Shown in pieces: positions 24,965-33,207 of a DNA stretch of 64,000 bases (position 1 is the stretch's first letter; each line of letters starts with the position of its first letter). The position numbers and the translations under genes are program-made. The notes under the pieces are model-generated. The model was not told the DNA's origin. It saw nothing but the letters and a program-made list of their open reading frames with translations, and made no database searches. Origin of the DNA: Ga0077523 sp038324085 (GTDB lineage: Bacteria; Pseudomonadota; Gammaproteobacteria; Burkholderiales; Ga0077523); NCBI GenBank assembly GCA_038324085.1, contig JBBQHP010000024.1, forward strand, positions 1 to 64,000. Direction: 5' to 3'.

Positions 24965-26886
24965 CGTGTCTGCACCGCAGAAACCTCCGCATTCGGCGAA
25001 TCGAACTGGCCGGATGTGATCCCCCTTCGGAGATGGACCAGCAGGAGGGAAATGGCGGCCGGCGTGATGCCTGATATGCGCGAGGCCTGGCCCAGAGTTT
25101 CCGGACGGTGTGTATTCAACTTCTGCTGAACTTCGGACGACAATCCGCGAACCGTGCGGTAGTCGAGATCTGAGGGTAACCGTGCGTCGTCGAAATGCTG
25201 CTGCCGTTCGATTTCGTCGCGCTGGCGATCGATGTACCCACGATACTTGATCTGTATCTCAACCTGGGCCGCGATCTCTGCGTCCGTCACAGCGGGGCCC
25301 GCACCAGACAGGGTCATCAGATCAGCATACGCGACTCCGGGCCGTCGGAGCAGCTCCTCCAGCGTCTGATCACGGTCCAGAACCTGGCCGAAAAGTGCTT
25401 CCATGGATCCCTTCTGCAGTGTTCGCGATTTGGCCCACGAAGAACCCAAGCGCGCGACCTCTTTCGCCACCGCATCGCGTTTGTCGACGAATCGCTGCCA
25501 ACGCCGATCATCCACCAGGCCGAGCCGGCGTCCCATTTCAGTCAACCTCAGATCGGCATTGTCCTCGCGCAAGCTCAACCGGTACTCAGCCCGGCTCGTG
25601 AACATGCGATACGGCTCGGTCACCCCGCGCGTAATCAAGTCATCTACCAGCACGCCCAAGTACGCTTCATCGCGACCCGGACACCATGGGGCCTCGCCCC
25701 GAACTTGCAGCGCTGCGTTGATGCCAGCCAGAAGGCCTTGAGCGGCTGCTTCTTCATAACCGGTAGTTCCGTTGATCTGGCCGGCGAAGAAGAGCCCTTG
25801 CAAGGATTTTGTCTCCAGCGAAGTCTTGAGCGCACGCGGATCGAAGAAGTCGTACTCGATCGCGTATCCGGGACGCACGATCCGGGCGTTCTCCAGGCCA
25901 CGGATCGAACGCACCAGCTCCAGTTGGACATCGAACGGCAAGCTGGTCGAGATTCCGTTCGGATAGATCTCGTGGGTAGACAAGCCCTCGGGTTCAAGGA
26001 AAACCTGATGTGAACTTTTGTCTGCAAACCGATGGACCTTGTCCTCTATCGACGGGCAGTAGCGTGGGCCCACTCCCTCGATAACACCCGTGAAAATTGG
26101 TGATCGATCCAGACCACCTCTAATGATCTGGTGCGTTTGCTCGTTGGTATGTGCAATCCAGCACGGGCGTTGCGCCGGATGTTGCGCCGCGGTGCCCATG
26201 AACGAAAAGACCGGCTCCGGCGTGTCTCCCGGCTGCTCCGCCATTGCCGAGAAATCGATGCTGCGGCCATCCAACCGAGGAGGCGTACCGGTTTTGAGCC
26301 GACCGACGGGCAGATTCAGCTCGCGGAGTCGCCGCGCCAAAATTTTCGCGGGTGGATCACCTGCTCTCCCGGCCTCGTGGTTGTTCAGGCCGATGTGAAC
26401 CAGTCCGCCCAGGAAGGTACCGACCGTCAGCACTACCGCTTGGGCGTCAAACCGGATTCCGAGCTGAGTCACGACACCGCGGACGCAATCACCCTCTAGA
26501 ACCAGATCGTCAACCGGATCCTGGAAAAGCGTCAAATTGGGCTGCTCTTCAATTCGACGCCGAATTGCCTGGCGATATAGCACCCGATCCGCTTGCGCGC
26601 GCGTGGCGCGAACGGCTGGACCTTTGCTTTGATTCAGGATTCGGAACTGGATTCCAGCTTCGTCGGTGGCCGCCGCCATGGCGCCTCCAAGAGCATCTAC
26701 CTCCTTGACCAGATGGCCCTTTCCGATACCGCCGATGGAAGGGTTGCATGACATCTGGCCGAGTGTCTCTATGCTGTGGGTCAACAACAGGGTATCCCGC
26801 CCCATTCGCGCAGAAGCCAGGGCAGCCTCGGTTCCGGAGTGGCCGCCTCCCACTACAATGACCTCGAAACGCTTTGGGAACCGCAT
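24961..26886 (-). CDS. mnmG: tRNA uridine-5-carboxymethylaminomethyl modification enzyme, FAD subunit
   Basis: GidA, 641 residues. With MnmE it builds the cmnm5/nm5 group on U34 of tRNAs reading NNA/NNG codons. The FAD-binding Rossmann motif GGGHSG is at 13-18. HLVKEVDALGGAMAAATDEAG, GLFFAGQINGTTGYEEAAAQG and the C-terminal MnmE-binding helical domain are intact. ATG 26886 is chosen over 26919 because the family starts just before the Rossmann strand. Two parS sites lie immediately upstream. Confidence 0.97.
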   Translation of the reverse strand: MRFPKRFEVIVVGGGHSGTEAALASARMGRDTLLLTHSIETLGQMSCNPSIGGIGKGHLVKEVDALGGAMAAATDEAGIQFRILNQSKGPAVRATRAQADRVLYRQAIRRRIEEQPNLTLFQDPVDDLVLEGDCVRGVVTQLGIRFDAQAVVLTVGTFLGGLVHIGLNNHEAGRAGDPPAKILARRLRELNLPVGRLKTGTPPRLDGRSIDFSAMAEQPGDTPEPVFSFMGTAAQHPAQRPCWIAHTNEQTHQIIRGGLDRSPIFTGVIEGVGPRYCPSIEDKVHRFADKSSHQVFLEPEGLSTHEIYPNGISTSLPFDVQLELVRSIRGLENARIVRPGYAIEYDFFDPRALKTSLETKSLQGLFFAGQINGTTGYEEAAAQGLLAGINAALQVRGEAPWCPGRDEAYLGVLVDDLITRGVTEPYRMFTSRAEYRLSLREDNADLRLTEMGRRLGLVDDRRWQRFVDKRDAVAKEVARLGSSWAKSRTLQKGSMEALFGQVLDRDQTLEELLRRPGVAYADLMTLSGAGPAVTDAEIAAQVEIQIKYRGYIDRQRDEIERQQHFDDARLPSDLDYRTVRGLSSEVQQKLNTHRPETLGQASRISGITPAAISLLLVHLRRGITSGQFDSPNAEVSAVQTR

Positions 26887-26956
26887 GATCTCGCTCAGAT
26901 TTCTGGGGGCAGGAATCATAGCGGAATTCTAGGAATATTCATTGCCCTCGCGTACG

Positions 26957-26972
26957 CGTTTCACGTGAAACA
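26957..26972. promoter_or_regulatory. parS site 1
   Basis: The 16-mer CGTTTCACGTGAAACA matches 15 of 16 positions of the bacterial parS consensus. Its inner 14 bp, GTTTCACGTGAAAC, are a perfect palindrome centred on CACGTG at 26962-26967. It is the loading site for ParB and lies 70 bp upstream of mnmG. Confidence 0.95.
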
Positions 26973-26987
26973 TCGACGGCGGTTCGT

Positions 26988-27003
26988 GGTTTCACGTGAA
27001 ACC
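26988..27003. promoter_or_regulatory. parS site 2
   Basis: GGTTTCACGTGAAACC carries the same perfect 14-bp core, with 14 of 16 consensus positions. Its centre is 31 bp from that of site 1, close to three helical turns, so the two lie on the same DNA face. It sits in the 128-bp gap between mnmG and the TauE/SafE gene. Confidence 0.94.
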
Positions 27004-27014
27004 AGCACGAACTC

Positions 27015-27770
27015 CTAGTCGAACAGCTCGATCAGAAGCTTGCAACTCAGCACGGCAACGACCAGAAACAACACCAGTCGGACGAGCCGCGGACCGAATC
27101 TGCCTGCCATGGACGCGCCGACCCAAGCTCCCACGATGTTGCAGGTCGCCATCGGGAATCCCAGTCGATAGTCCACGCTGCCCGCCATCACAAAGAAAGT
27201 CAGTGCACCCACATTGGTCGCAAGATTCATCACTTTTGCGGCCGCTGAAGCACGGACGAGATCCATGCGGCACCATCGAACCAGTCCCAGAATCAAGAAG
27301 CTACCCGTTCCGGGTCCGAGAAGACCATCGTAGAAGCCTGCCCCCGCCCCCAGCGCGCCCTGCGTAGCCGCATTGGGTAATTTCTCGCTTCGATCCGACC
27401 TGGTCAGTAGAGCTTTGTTGATGATCATGTACGCCAGGACAGCAAGCACAACCCCCAACACCAGCGCGCGCATCAAGTGCGCGGGAACCTGCGTCGCTCC
27501 AAACGCCCCGACAGCCGACCCCGCCAAAGCCGCGCCGACGGCAACGAGCCACCGTCGAGGCTCGACGAACCTGAGCGATCGGTAGCGCGCCAAGGCGACG
27601 GCGGTCCCGAAGCACGAGGACAACTTGTTGGTCCCCAAGAGCATGGCCGGGGACGCCACGGGGTAGATGGCAAACAGTGCTGGAATCTGGATCAGTCCAC
27701 CCCCACCGCCTACAGCGTCCACCCATCCCGCCAGCAAGGCGGCACCACAAACCAGCATCAGTTCGGACAC
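27015..27770 (-). CDS. TauE/SafE family (DUF81) membrane permease
   Basis: Inner-membrane protein of 251 residues with about eight hydrophobic segments. It has the family opening AGWVDAVGGGGGLIQIPAL and the second-half repeat GFYDGLLGPGTGSFLILGLV. Members export sulfite, sulfoacetate or other organosulfur anions, but most are uncharacterised, so no substrate is proposed. It starts at GTG 27770 (or ATG 27758), ten bases after mnmE. It interrupts the frequent mnmE/mnmG neighbourhood. Confidence 0.88.
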   Translation of the reverse strand: MSELMLVCGAALLAGWVDAVGGGGGLIQIPALFAIYPVASPAMLLGTNKLSSCFGTAVALARYRSLRFVEPRRWLVAVGAALAGSAVGAFGATQVPAHLMRALVLGVVLAVLAYMIINKALLTRSDRSEKLPNAATQGALGAGAGFYDGLLGPGTGSFLILGLVRWCRMDLVRASAAAKVMNLATNVGALTFFVMAGSVDYRLGFPMATCNIVGAWVGASMAGRFGPRLVRLVLFLVVAVLSCKLLIELFD

Positions 27771-27780
27771 GCTACTCGCG

Positions 27781-29115
27781 CTATTTCCCGATGCAGAACC
27801 GCGAAAAGATCTCGCCTAGAAGTTCGTCCGGTGACATCTTGCCGATGATTGCCCCGAGCGAATCGTGCGCGTAGCGCAGTTCCTCCGCCAACAGATCTGC
27901 CTGACCCACACCGAATGCGGCCGCTCGCTCCAATGCTTGGGACGCGCGAACCAGCGCCTCGAGATGACGGGCACGCGCCGCATAGATGCCCTCGGGTTGC
28001 GGCGGGGCCCAACCCGCGGCTTCCAGCAGCGCCGCGCGAAGACAGCTCAATCCACTCCCCGTCATAGCCGAAAGGCGAACAATCGGCGCGCCACCTTGAT
28101 GCCTTAGTCCCGGGGCAATTCCGTACAAATCGATCTTGTTCTCGACAAGGATGAGTCGTCCGTTCGGGCAAGGTCTCATCGCTTCGACGATCCCGACGTC
28201 CACGACCTGAAGGACGACGTCGGCCTCAGCCGCCGCGACCTGTGCGCGGGCCACGCCTATTCGTTCCACCGGATCATCTGTACTCCGAAGGCCCGCGGTA
28301 TCCACAAGATTGAACTGGATCCCCTCCAGCTCTATGGATGCTCTGAGCGTATCCCGTGTGGTTCCGGGGATGTCGGTGACAATAGCCAAATCCTCACCCA
28401 CGAGACGATTCAGCAGACTCGATTTTCCCACGTTGGATGAACCGGAAATGGCCACCTGTACGCCCTCCCTCAGAAGGTTTCCCTGCCGGGCAGCCTCTTG
28501 CACAAGGCGCAGCTGCTCACGAATCTGCGCAAGCATCTCGGCCGTGGCGCCTTGCGCATCGATTTCCTCCTCGGGAAAATCGAGTGACGATTCGACCACA
28601 ATCCGCAAATCGACCAGAGCGTATGCAAGCTCTTCAATACGCTGTGAAAACTCTCCTCGCAGTGATCGCATGGCCGCCCGCGCGGCGATTGCAGACGTTG
28701 CTTCGATCAGGTCCGCGACACTCTCCGCTTGCGCGAGATCGAGCTTTCCATTGAGGAACGCTCGTTCCGTGAACTCGCCAGGTCGGGCCATTCGGGCACC
28801 CAACGCCATGCAACGCTCCAGCAAGGTCGCGAGCACCGCCGGTCCGCCGTGGCCTTGAAGCTCCAACACGTCTTCGCCTGTAAAGGACCGGGGAGCGGGG
28901 AACCACAGCGCCAGACCCGCATCGACCACTACTCCGTCGGCGTCCCGGAACTCTGCGTAGGTCGCGACCCGTTCTGGCAATACCCTGCCCGTGATCGCTT
29001 GCGCGATCGCGCTCGCCATGCGGCCGGAGACGCGGACCACCCCCACCGCCCCGCGACCGGGTGCAGTGGCAATCGCCGCAACGGAATCAGCGCTTGCCAG
29101 CCCCAAGGCCGGCAT
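27781..29115 (-). CDS. mnmE: tRNA modification GTPase MnmE
   Basis: GTPase partner of MnmG (444 residues) for tRNA U34 modification. The N-terminal tetrahydrofolate-binding domain begins SVAAIATAPGRGAVGVVRVSG. The G domain has G1 GSSNVGKSS at about 225-233 and DTAG at 272-275, and the C-terminal CIGK motif is complete. The chosen ATG 29115 overlaps the yidC 3' end by 29 bp. The frame runs to 29151, but that part is yidC sequence out of frame. Confidence 0.97.
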   Translation of the reverse strand: MPALGLASADSVAAIATAPGRGAVGVVRVSGRMASAIAQAITGRVLPERVATYAEFRDADGVVVDAGLALWFPAPRSFTGEDVLELQGHGGPAVLATLLERCMALGARMARPGEFTERAFLNGKLDLAQAESVADLIEATSAIAARAAMRSLRGEFSQRIEELAYALVDLRIVVESSLDFPEEEIDAQGATAEMLAQIREQLRLVQEAARQGNLLREGVQVAISGSSNVGKSSLLNRLVGEDLAIVTDIPGTTRDTLRASIELEGIQFNLVDTAGLRSTDDPVERIGVARAQVAAAEADVVLQVVDVGIVEAMRPCPNGRLILVENKIDLYGIAPGLRHQGGAPIVRLSAMTGSGLSCLRAALLEAAGWAPPQPEGIYAARARHLEALVRASQALERAAAFGVGQADLLAEELRYAHDSLGAIIGKMSPDELLGEIFSRFCIGK

Positions 29116-30763
29116 TCTCCAAGCGCTTGGTGATGGCCCACTGCTGGCCAATGGAAAGAATGTTGTTCACCAACCAGTAGAGGACCAGGCCCGCCGGGAA
29201 GAAGAAGAAAAACACGCTGAACGCCACGGGCATGATCTTCATCACCTTTGCTTGGATCGGATCCGGCGGGACGGGATTCAGGCGCGTCTGCACGATCATG
29301 CTGATGCCCATCAATATCGGCAGCACATAGAACGGGTCTGGACTCGATAAATCATTGATCCAGAGAGCGAAAGGTGCGTGACGCATTTCGACGCTCCCGA
29401 GTAGCACCCAATAGAGGGAGATAAACACCGGGATCTGAACCACGATGGGCAGGCAGCCGCCGAGCGGATTGATCTTCTCCGTCTTGTACAACTCCATCAT
29501 CGCCTGATGAAGCTTCTGCCGGTCGTCACCGTGAATTTCCTTAAGCTTCTGAAGCTTGGGCGCCATCAGGCGCATTTTCGCCATCGACTTGTAGGATGCG
29601 GCGGACAACGGGAAGAAGATGAGCTTGATGATGATTGTGACGATGATGATCGCGACGCCCCAGTTCTTGACGATCCCGTACACATGCGAAAGCACCCAGA
29701 ACAGCGGCGTCGCAATGATCGTGAGCCAGCCGTAGTCGACCGTCAGGTCAAGCCCCGGCGCCAACGCCGCCAGTTTGTCCTGCTCCTCTGGCCCGACGTA
29801 CAACGGTACAACCCATTCTCCGCGTGCACCCGGTTCGATGCTCGGGCCGTTCAGAATCACGCCCGCAGCGTAGAGGTTGCTCCCGACCGAGTCCGTGTAG
29901 AACTCGCGCTCCTCGCCGTTTTTGGGGAGCCAGGCCGTCACAAAGTAGTGTTGGACCATGCCGATCCAACCATCCGGGCTCTTCTTGGGATACTTCGCCT
30001 TACCTTTCGCGATGTCGCTGAAGCTGATCTTGTGATACTTGTCCTTGTCAGTAAACAAGGCCACTCCGGTGAAAGTGGACACCCACCTCGATTCGCCGGC
30101 GGGTGAATGATCGTCGCGGACGAGTTGGTAGTACGCGGATGCGGTCAGCACTGCCGTGCCATGATTCTCGACTTGGTACCCGACGTCGATCACATAGCTG
30201 CCTCGGTGAAACGTGAGAATTTTCACCACTTTGACTGAGCCGCTCGGATCAACGGCAGTCAGCCTGACAACGGCGCTGTCGCTACCGTCTGCCAGTGCCA
30301 CTTCGCCCCGTTCGGCGACGAACATGGTCTTGTGATTGGGCATGGAAGCTCCCAGCAGACCGGTCTGGGCCACTGCTGTGTGTGTCGGGCTCGCATCCAG
30401 AATCACCAGGTTCCGTTGAAGATCGACCCCGTCCCGATGCGTCAACAGTTCAATCCGGCGTATGGCGCCGCCGATCGTACTGATTTCGGCGGCCATCAAG
30501 TCCGTGCGGACTCTGACCGTTTGCGCACCAGGTAAAGCCGTCGCCTCAGTCGTGACAGTTGGAACAGCGTCGATGGAAGCGTGCGATGCAACTTCGTTGC
30601 TTCTATTGGCATCTGGCACTGGTGCCAGATCTCCAGCCGCGCGTTGAACGGCAGCGGTATCGGATGACACAGCCTGAGGACCGTATTCCTTGACCCACTT
30701 CTCGCCGAGCAGGAACAACGAAACGCAGAAAATCACCAGCAATACGAGACGGGGGGCGTCCAT
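29087..30763 (-). CDS. yidC: membrane protein insertase YidC
   Basis: Inner-membrane insertase and Sec partner, 558 residues. It has an N-terminal membrane anchor (about 6-20), a large periplasmic beta domain (about 60-340) and the conserved Oxa1 region with five membrane helices, including IKLIFFPLSAASYKSMAKM, INPLGGCLPIVVQIPVF and FPAGLVLYWLVNNIL. The start is ATG 30763 (MDAPRLVLLVIF). It is required for insertion of Fo subunits c and a, whose genes lie in the same region. Confidence 0.97.
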   Translation of the reverse strand: MDAPRLVLLVIFCVSLFLLGEKWVKEYGPQAVSSDTAAVQRAAGDLAPVPDANRSNEVASHASIDAVPTVTTEATALPGAQTVRVRTDLMAAEISTIGGAIRRIELLTHRDGVDLQRNLVILDASPTHTAVAQTGLLGASMPNHKTMFVAERGEVALADGSDSAVVRLTAVDPSGSVKVVKILTFHRGSYVIDVGYQVENHGTAVLTASAYYQLVRDDHSPAGESRWVSTFTGVALFTDKDKYHKISFSDIAKGKAKYPKKSPDGWIGMVQHYFVTAWLPKNGEEREFYTDSVGSNLYAAGVILNGPSIEPGARGEWVVPLYVGPEEQDKLAALAPGLDLTVDYGWLTIIATPLFWVLSHVYGIVKNWGVAIIIVTIIIKLIFFPLSAASYKSMAKMRLMAPKLQKLKEIHGDDRQKLHQAMMELYKTEKINPLGGCLPIVVQIPVFISLYWVLLGSVEMRHAPFALWINDLSSPDPFYVLPILMGISMIVQTRLNPVPPDPIQAKVMKIMPVAFSVFFFFFPAGLVLYWLVNNILSIGQQWAITKRLENAGLGAGKR

Positions 30764-30776
30764 GATCGGGTCGAGT

Positions 30777-30989
30777 TCAGGGTACCGGATCGTGCCCCCC
30801 GGAACCCCAGGGATGACATCGAGCGATACGTCTAGTGGCAAGCCAGGATCCCCGAACGGGACCATGGCGCTTGAGCGCTTCGATTGCGTAGTCGGAGCAC
30901 GTGGGATGGAATCGGCACGAGGGAGGTAGTACCGAACTGAAAAACATCTGGTAGCCGCGAACCAGACCCTGCAGTGCGATCGACGTCAG
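30777..30989 (-). CDS. yidD: membrane protein insertion efficiency factor YidD
   Basis: Small membrane-associated protein of about 70 residues with the family core SSVLPPSCRFHPTCSDYAIEAL, HGPVRGSWLATRRIARCHPW and GGHDPVP. It aids YidC-dependent insertion. No ATG, GTG or TTG lies at the expected start. The frame has a CTG at 30989 that overlaps the rnpA stop as CTGA, and only a far-upstream TTG (31082) inside rnpA. A CTG start coupled to rnpA is the simplest reading; the coordinate is uncertain. Confidence 0.85.
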   Translation of the reverse strand: MTSIALQGLVRGYQMFFSSVLPPSCRFHPTCSDYAIEALKRHGPVRGSWLATRRIARCHPWGSGGHDPVP

Positions 30990-31300
30990 CGCGGCCGAAC
31001 CAGAAGGGACTCCAGTTCCAAACGCGCCGTCTGCCGCATTGCAGCGTTCGGCGTCGCTTTCACCCGGACCACCCAGTCCCAACCCGTTAACTCCTGTCGC
31101 CGTCGTCTAAATATTTCTCTGATCAGCCGCTTCAGGCGGTTCCGTACAACGTTGGATCCGGCCGTGCGGCGCGCCACGACCATCCCGAGCCGTCCGAACG
31201 GCAGCGCATTCTGCGCCCTATGGACCACGAAAAAACGACCTTGTTCGCGCCAACGAGCGCGAAACGCACGTTCGAATGCGGCCGCTTCGGAAAGGCGCAA
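30986..31300 (-). CDS. rnpA: ribonuclease P protein component
   Basis: Basic protein subunit of RNase P (104 residues), which matures the 5' ends of tRNAs. The conserved arginine-rich helix is SNVVRNRLKRLIREIFRRRR near 49-68, preceded by RLGMVVARR. The start is likely TTG 31300. GGAG lies about 15 bases upstream of it, a long spacing, so the start is not certain. It follows rpmH by 50 bp. Confidence 0.95.
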   Translation of the reverse strand: MRLSEAAAFERAFRARWREQGRFFVVHRAQNALPFGRLGMVVARRTAGSNVVRNRLKRLIREIFRRRRQELTGWDWVVRVKATPNAAMRQTARLELESLLVRPR

Positions 31301-31350
31301 TGCCGTCGGGAAGCGCTCCGAGTGAATATCCGTCGCCTGGGCGGGAGGGA

Positions 31351-31485
31351 TCAGACCGCGAGCCGCGCGCGCCCCTTTGCGCGGCGCGCGTTGATCACGG
31401 CGCGGCCGCTCTTCGTCTTCATGCGTACGCGGAAACCGTGGGTACGCTTGCGCCGCGTAACGGAGGGCTGATAGGTGCGTTTCAT
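31351..31485 (-). CDS. rpmH: 50S ribosomal protein L34
   Basis: Ribosomal protein L34, 44 residues, encoded at the head of the rpmH-rnpA-yidD-yidC-mnmE series. It reads MKRTYQPSVTRRKRTHGFRV, then continues RMKTKSGRAVINARRAKGRA and ends RLAV, matching L34. The start ATG 31485 has GGGAG eight bases upstream. It is divergent from dnaA. Confidence 0.97.
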   Translation of the reverse strand: MKRTYQPSVTRRKRTHGFRVRMKTKSGRAVINARRAKGRARLAV

Positions 31486-31512
31486 CGTTTACTCCCGGAA
31501 AAAAAGCGGGGT

Positions 31513-31542
31513 ATTAGACACTTCCACTCTATTGATTGTCAA
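31513..31542 (-). promoter_or_regulatory. promoter of rpmH
   Basis: On the minus strand a perfect -35 TTGACA (31542-31537) and -10 TCTAAT (31518-31513, 5/6) are 18 bp apart, ending 28 bases upstream of the rpmH ATG. The -35 lies within an inverted repeat TTGATTG/CAATCAA (31532-31538 with 31540-31546). That repeat may bind a regulator or be part of the AT-rich origin segment. Confidence 0.75.
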
Positions 31543-31565
31543 TCAAATCTAGCTTCTTCAGAGCC

Positions 31566-31574
31566 TGTGGATAA
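31566..31574 (-). promoter_or_regulatory. DnaA box upstream of dnaA
   Basis: TGTGGATAA on the plus strand is the perfect consensus TTATCCACA on the minus strand. It is 107 bp upstream of the dnaA ATG and is suited to dnaA autoregulation or to the origin. It is the only perfect box seen in the rpmH-dnaA gap. Confidence 0.8.
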
Positions 31575-31680
31575 CTTGCTGCCTGCTCTGCTAGACTGCG
31601 TCTTCTGGCGGTCGCCGAGAGCTTCGCACATCAATACCAAATCGTCCGCTGTCGTCGGACCTACCCTCCCTCTCCACCCC

Positions 31681-33018
31681 ATGTCCGACCTCTGGGAACG
31701 TTGTCAGGACGAGCTCCAGAAGAGCCTGTCCGAACAACAATACCGAACCTGGATCAAGCCACTCGCCGCGATTCAGGACGGCACGTCGCTAATTCTTGCG
31801 GCCCCCAACCGCTTCGTGCTCGAGTGGGTTCGCGAGAAATTTCTTCGCGGCATCGAAGATCTTGCCGGTCGCCTGTCTGCGGGTGGTACGGTCGTCAATC
31901 TGACACTGACGGATAGCCAGAACCTGCAAAAGGCCGCACCGGTGCCGGAGCCCGCAAAGCGAGAAATTCGTATCGACGCTCCTGCACCAGTCCGGGAGCG
32001 TGGACGACTCAACCCGGCATTCACTTTCGACAGCTTCGTAGCGGGCAAGGCCAATCAGCTTGCGCGCGCCGCTGCAATCCAGGTCGGCGAGCACCCGGGA
32101 ACGGCCTACAACCCCCTTTTTATCTACGGCGGCGTCGGTCTCGGCAAGACACATCTGATTCAAGCGATCGGAAATCTCGTGCACGAACATTCCCCCGGTG
32201 CCCAAGTTCGGTACATCCACGCCGAGCAGTATGTCTCGGACGTGGTGCGGGCATATCAACATAAGTCCTTCGACAGTTTCAAGAAGTACTACCACTCGCT
32301 CGACCTGCTGCTCATCGACGACATCCAGTTTTTCAGCAACAAGAATCGTACTCAGGAAGAATTCTTCTACGCTTTTAATGCGCTGGTCGACTCGCACCGG
32401 CAAGTGATCATTACCTGCGATACCTACCCCAAAGAAATCTCGGGGATGGAAGACCGCCTGATTTCACGCTTCGGATGGGGCCTCACGGTTGCAATCGAGC
32501 CGCCCGAACTGGAAATGCGCGTTGCCATTCTGCTGAAGAAGGCCGAAGCCGAAAACGTCTCGGTCGGCGAGGACGTAGCTTTTTTCATTGCCACACACAT
32601 CCAATCCAACGTTCGCGAACTCGAAGGCGCACTGAAAAGAGTCATCGCCTTCTCGCGCTTCGCCGGCATCGCGATAAACGTCGAATCCACGCGAGATGCG
32701 TTGAAGGACCTCCTCGCCGTTCAGACCCGACAGGTCTCGGTCGAGAACATTCAGAAGACCGTCGCGGATTACTACAAGATCAAGGTCTCCGAGATGTACT
32801 CGAAGAAGCGTTCCCGCACAATCGCTCGTCCCCGACAAGTCGCCATGGCGCTGGCCAAGGAACTCACGCCCCTGAGCCTGCCGGATATAGGGGAAGCGTT
32901 TGGAGGACGGGACCACACTACCGTGCTCCATGCGTGCCGCAAGATTGCCGAGTTGCGCTTGAGCACCCCGGACATCACCCGCGACTTCGATGCATTGATA
33001 CAGGTTCTACGTGGATAA
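31681..33018 (+). CDS. dnaA: chromosomal replication initiator protein DnaA
   Basis: Origin-binding AAA+ initiator, 445 residues. Domain I (1-75, LWERCQDELQKSLSEQQYRTWIKPL) is followed by a short linker (about 80-110). The AAA+ domain has Walker A GGVGLGKT at 150-157 and Walker B LLLIDDIQF at 209-217. Domain IV has the DNA-binding signature GGRDHTTVLHACRKI at 408-422. ATG 31681 is the family start. Upstream open frame to 31276 is non-coding. The stop codon overlaps a near-consensus DnaA box. Confidence 0.98.
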   Translation: MSDLWERCQDELQKSLSEQQYRTWIKPLAAIQDGTSLILAAPNRFVLEWVREKFLRGIEDLAGRLSAGGTVVNLTLTDSQNLQKAAPVPEPAKREIRIDAPAPVRERGRLNPAFTFDSFVAGKANQLARAAAIQVGEHPGTAYNPLFIYGGVGLGKTHLIQAIGNLVHEHSPGAQVRYIHAEQYVSDVVRAYQHKSFDSFKKYYHSLDLLLIDDIQFFSNKNRTQEEFFYAFNALVDSHRQVIITCDTYPKEISGMEDRLISRFGWGLTVAIEPPELEMRVAILLKKAEAENVSVGEDVAFFIATHIQSNVRELEGALKRVIAFSRFAGIAINVESTRDALKDLLAVQTRQVSVENIQKTVADYYKIKVSEMYSKKRSRTIARPRQVAMALAKELTPLSLPDIGEAFGGRDHTTVLHACRKIAELRLSTPDITRDFDALIQVLRG

Positions 33019-33087
33019 GTACGGGACGATTTGTGGATAACTGGCCGCGTATGGCCACCGCCGACTTCTATCCAGAAACTGTCCACA
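33010..33087. promoter_or_regulatory. DnaA-box cluster between dnaA and dnaN (candidate oriC)
   Basis: Boxes compared with TTATCCACA: CGTGGATAA at 33010-33018 (8/9, reverse, over the dnaA stop), TGTGGATAA at 33032-33040 (9/9, reverse), CTATCCAGA at 33068-33076 (7/9) and CTGTCCACA at 33079-33087 (7/9). Further downstream (to 33207) is a modestly AT-rich stretch before dnaN. Together with the box upstream of dnaA this marks the probable replication origin, split around dnaA. Confidence 0.6.
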
Positions 33088-33207
33088 GTCGATACAGAGG
33101 CTCCTCGACGGGCTTGAACTCTCTGGAAGCCCCGTCCTGTATGGCTAGTGCAACGTTCTCCACCGTTCTGTCGTTCATTTATCAATACCTACCAGGTTGA
33201 AAGAGAA

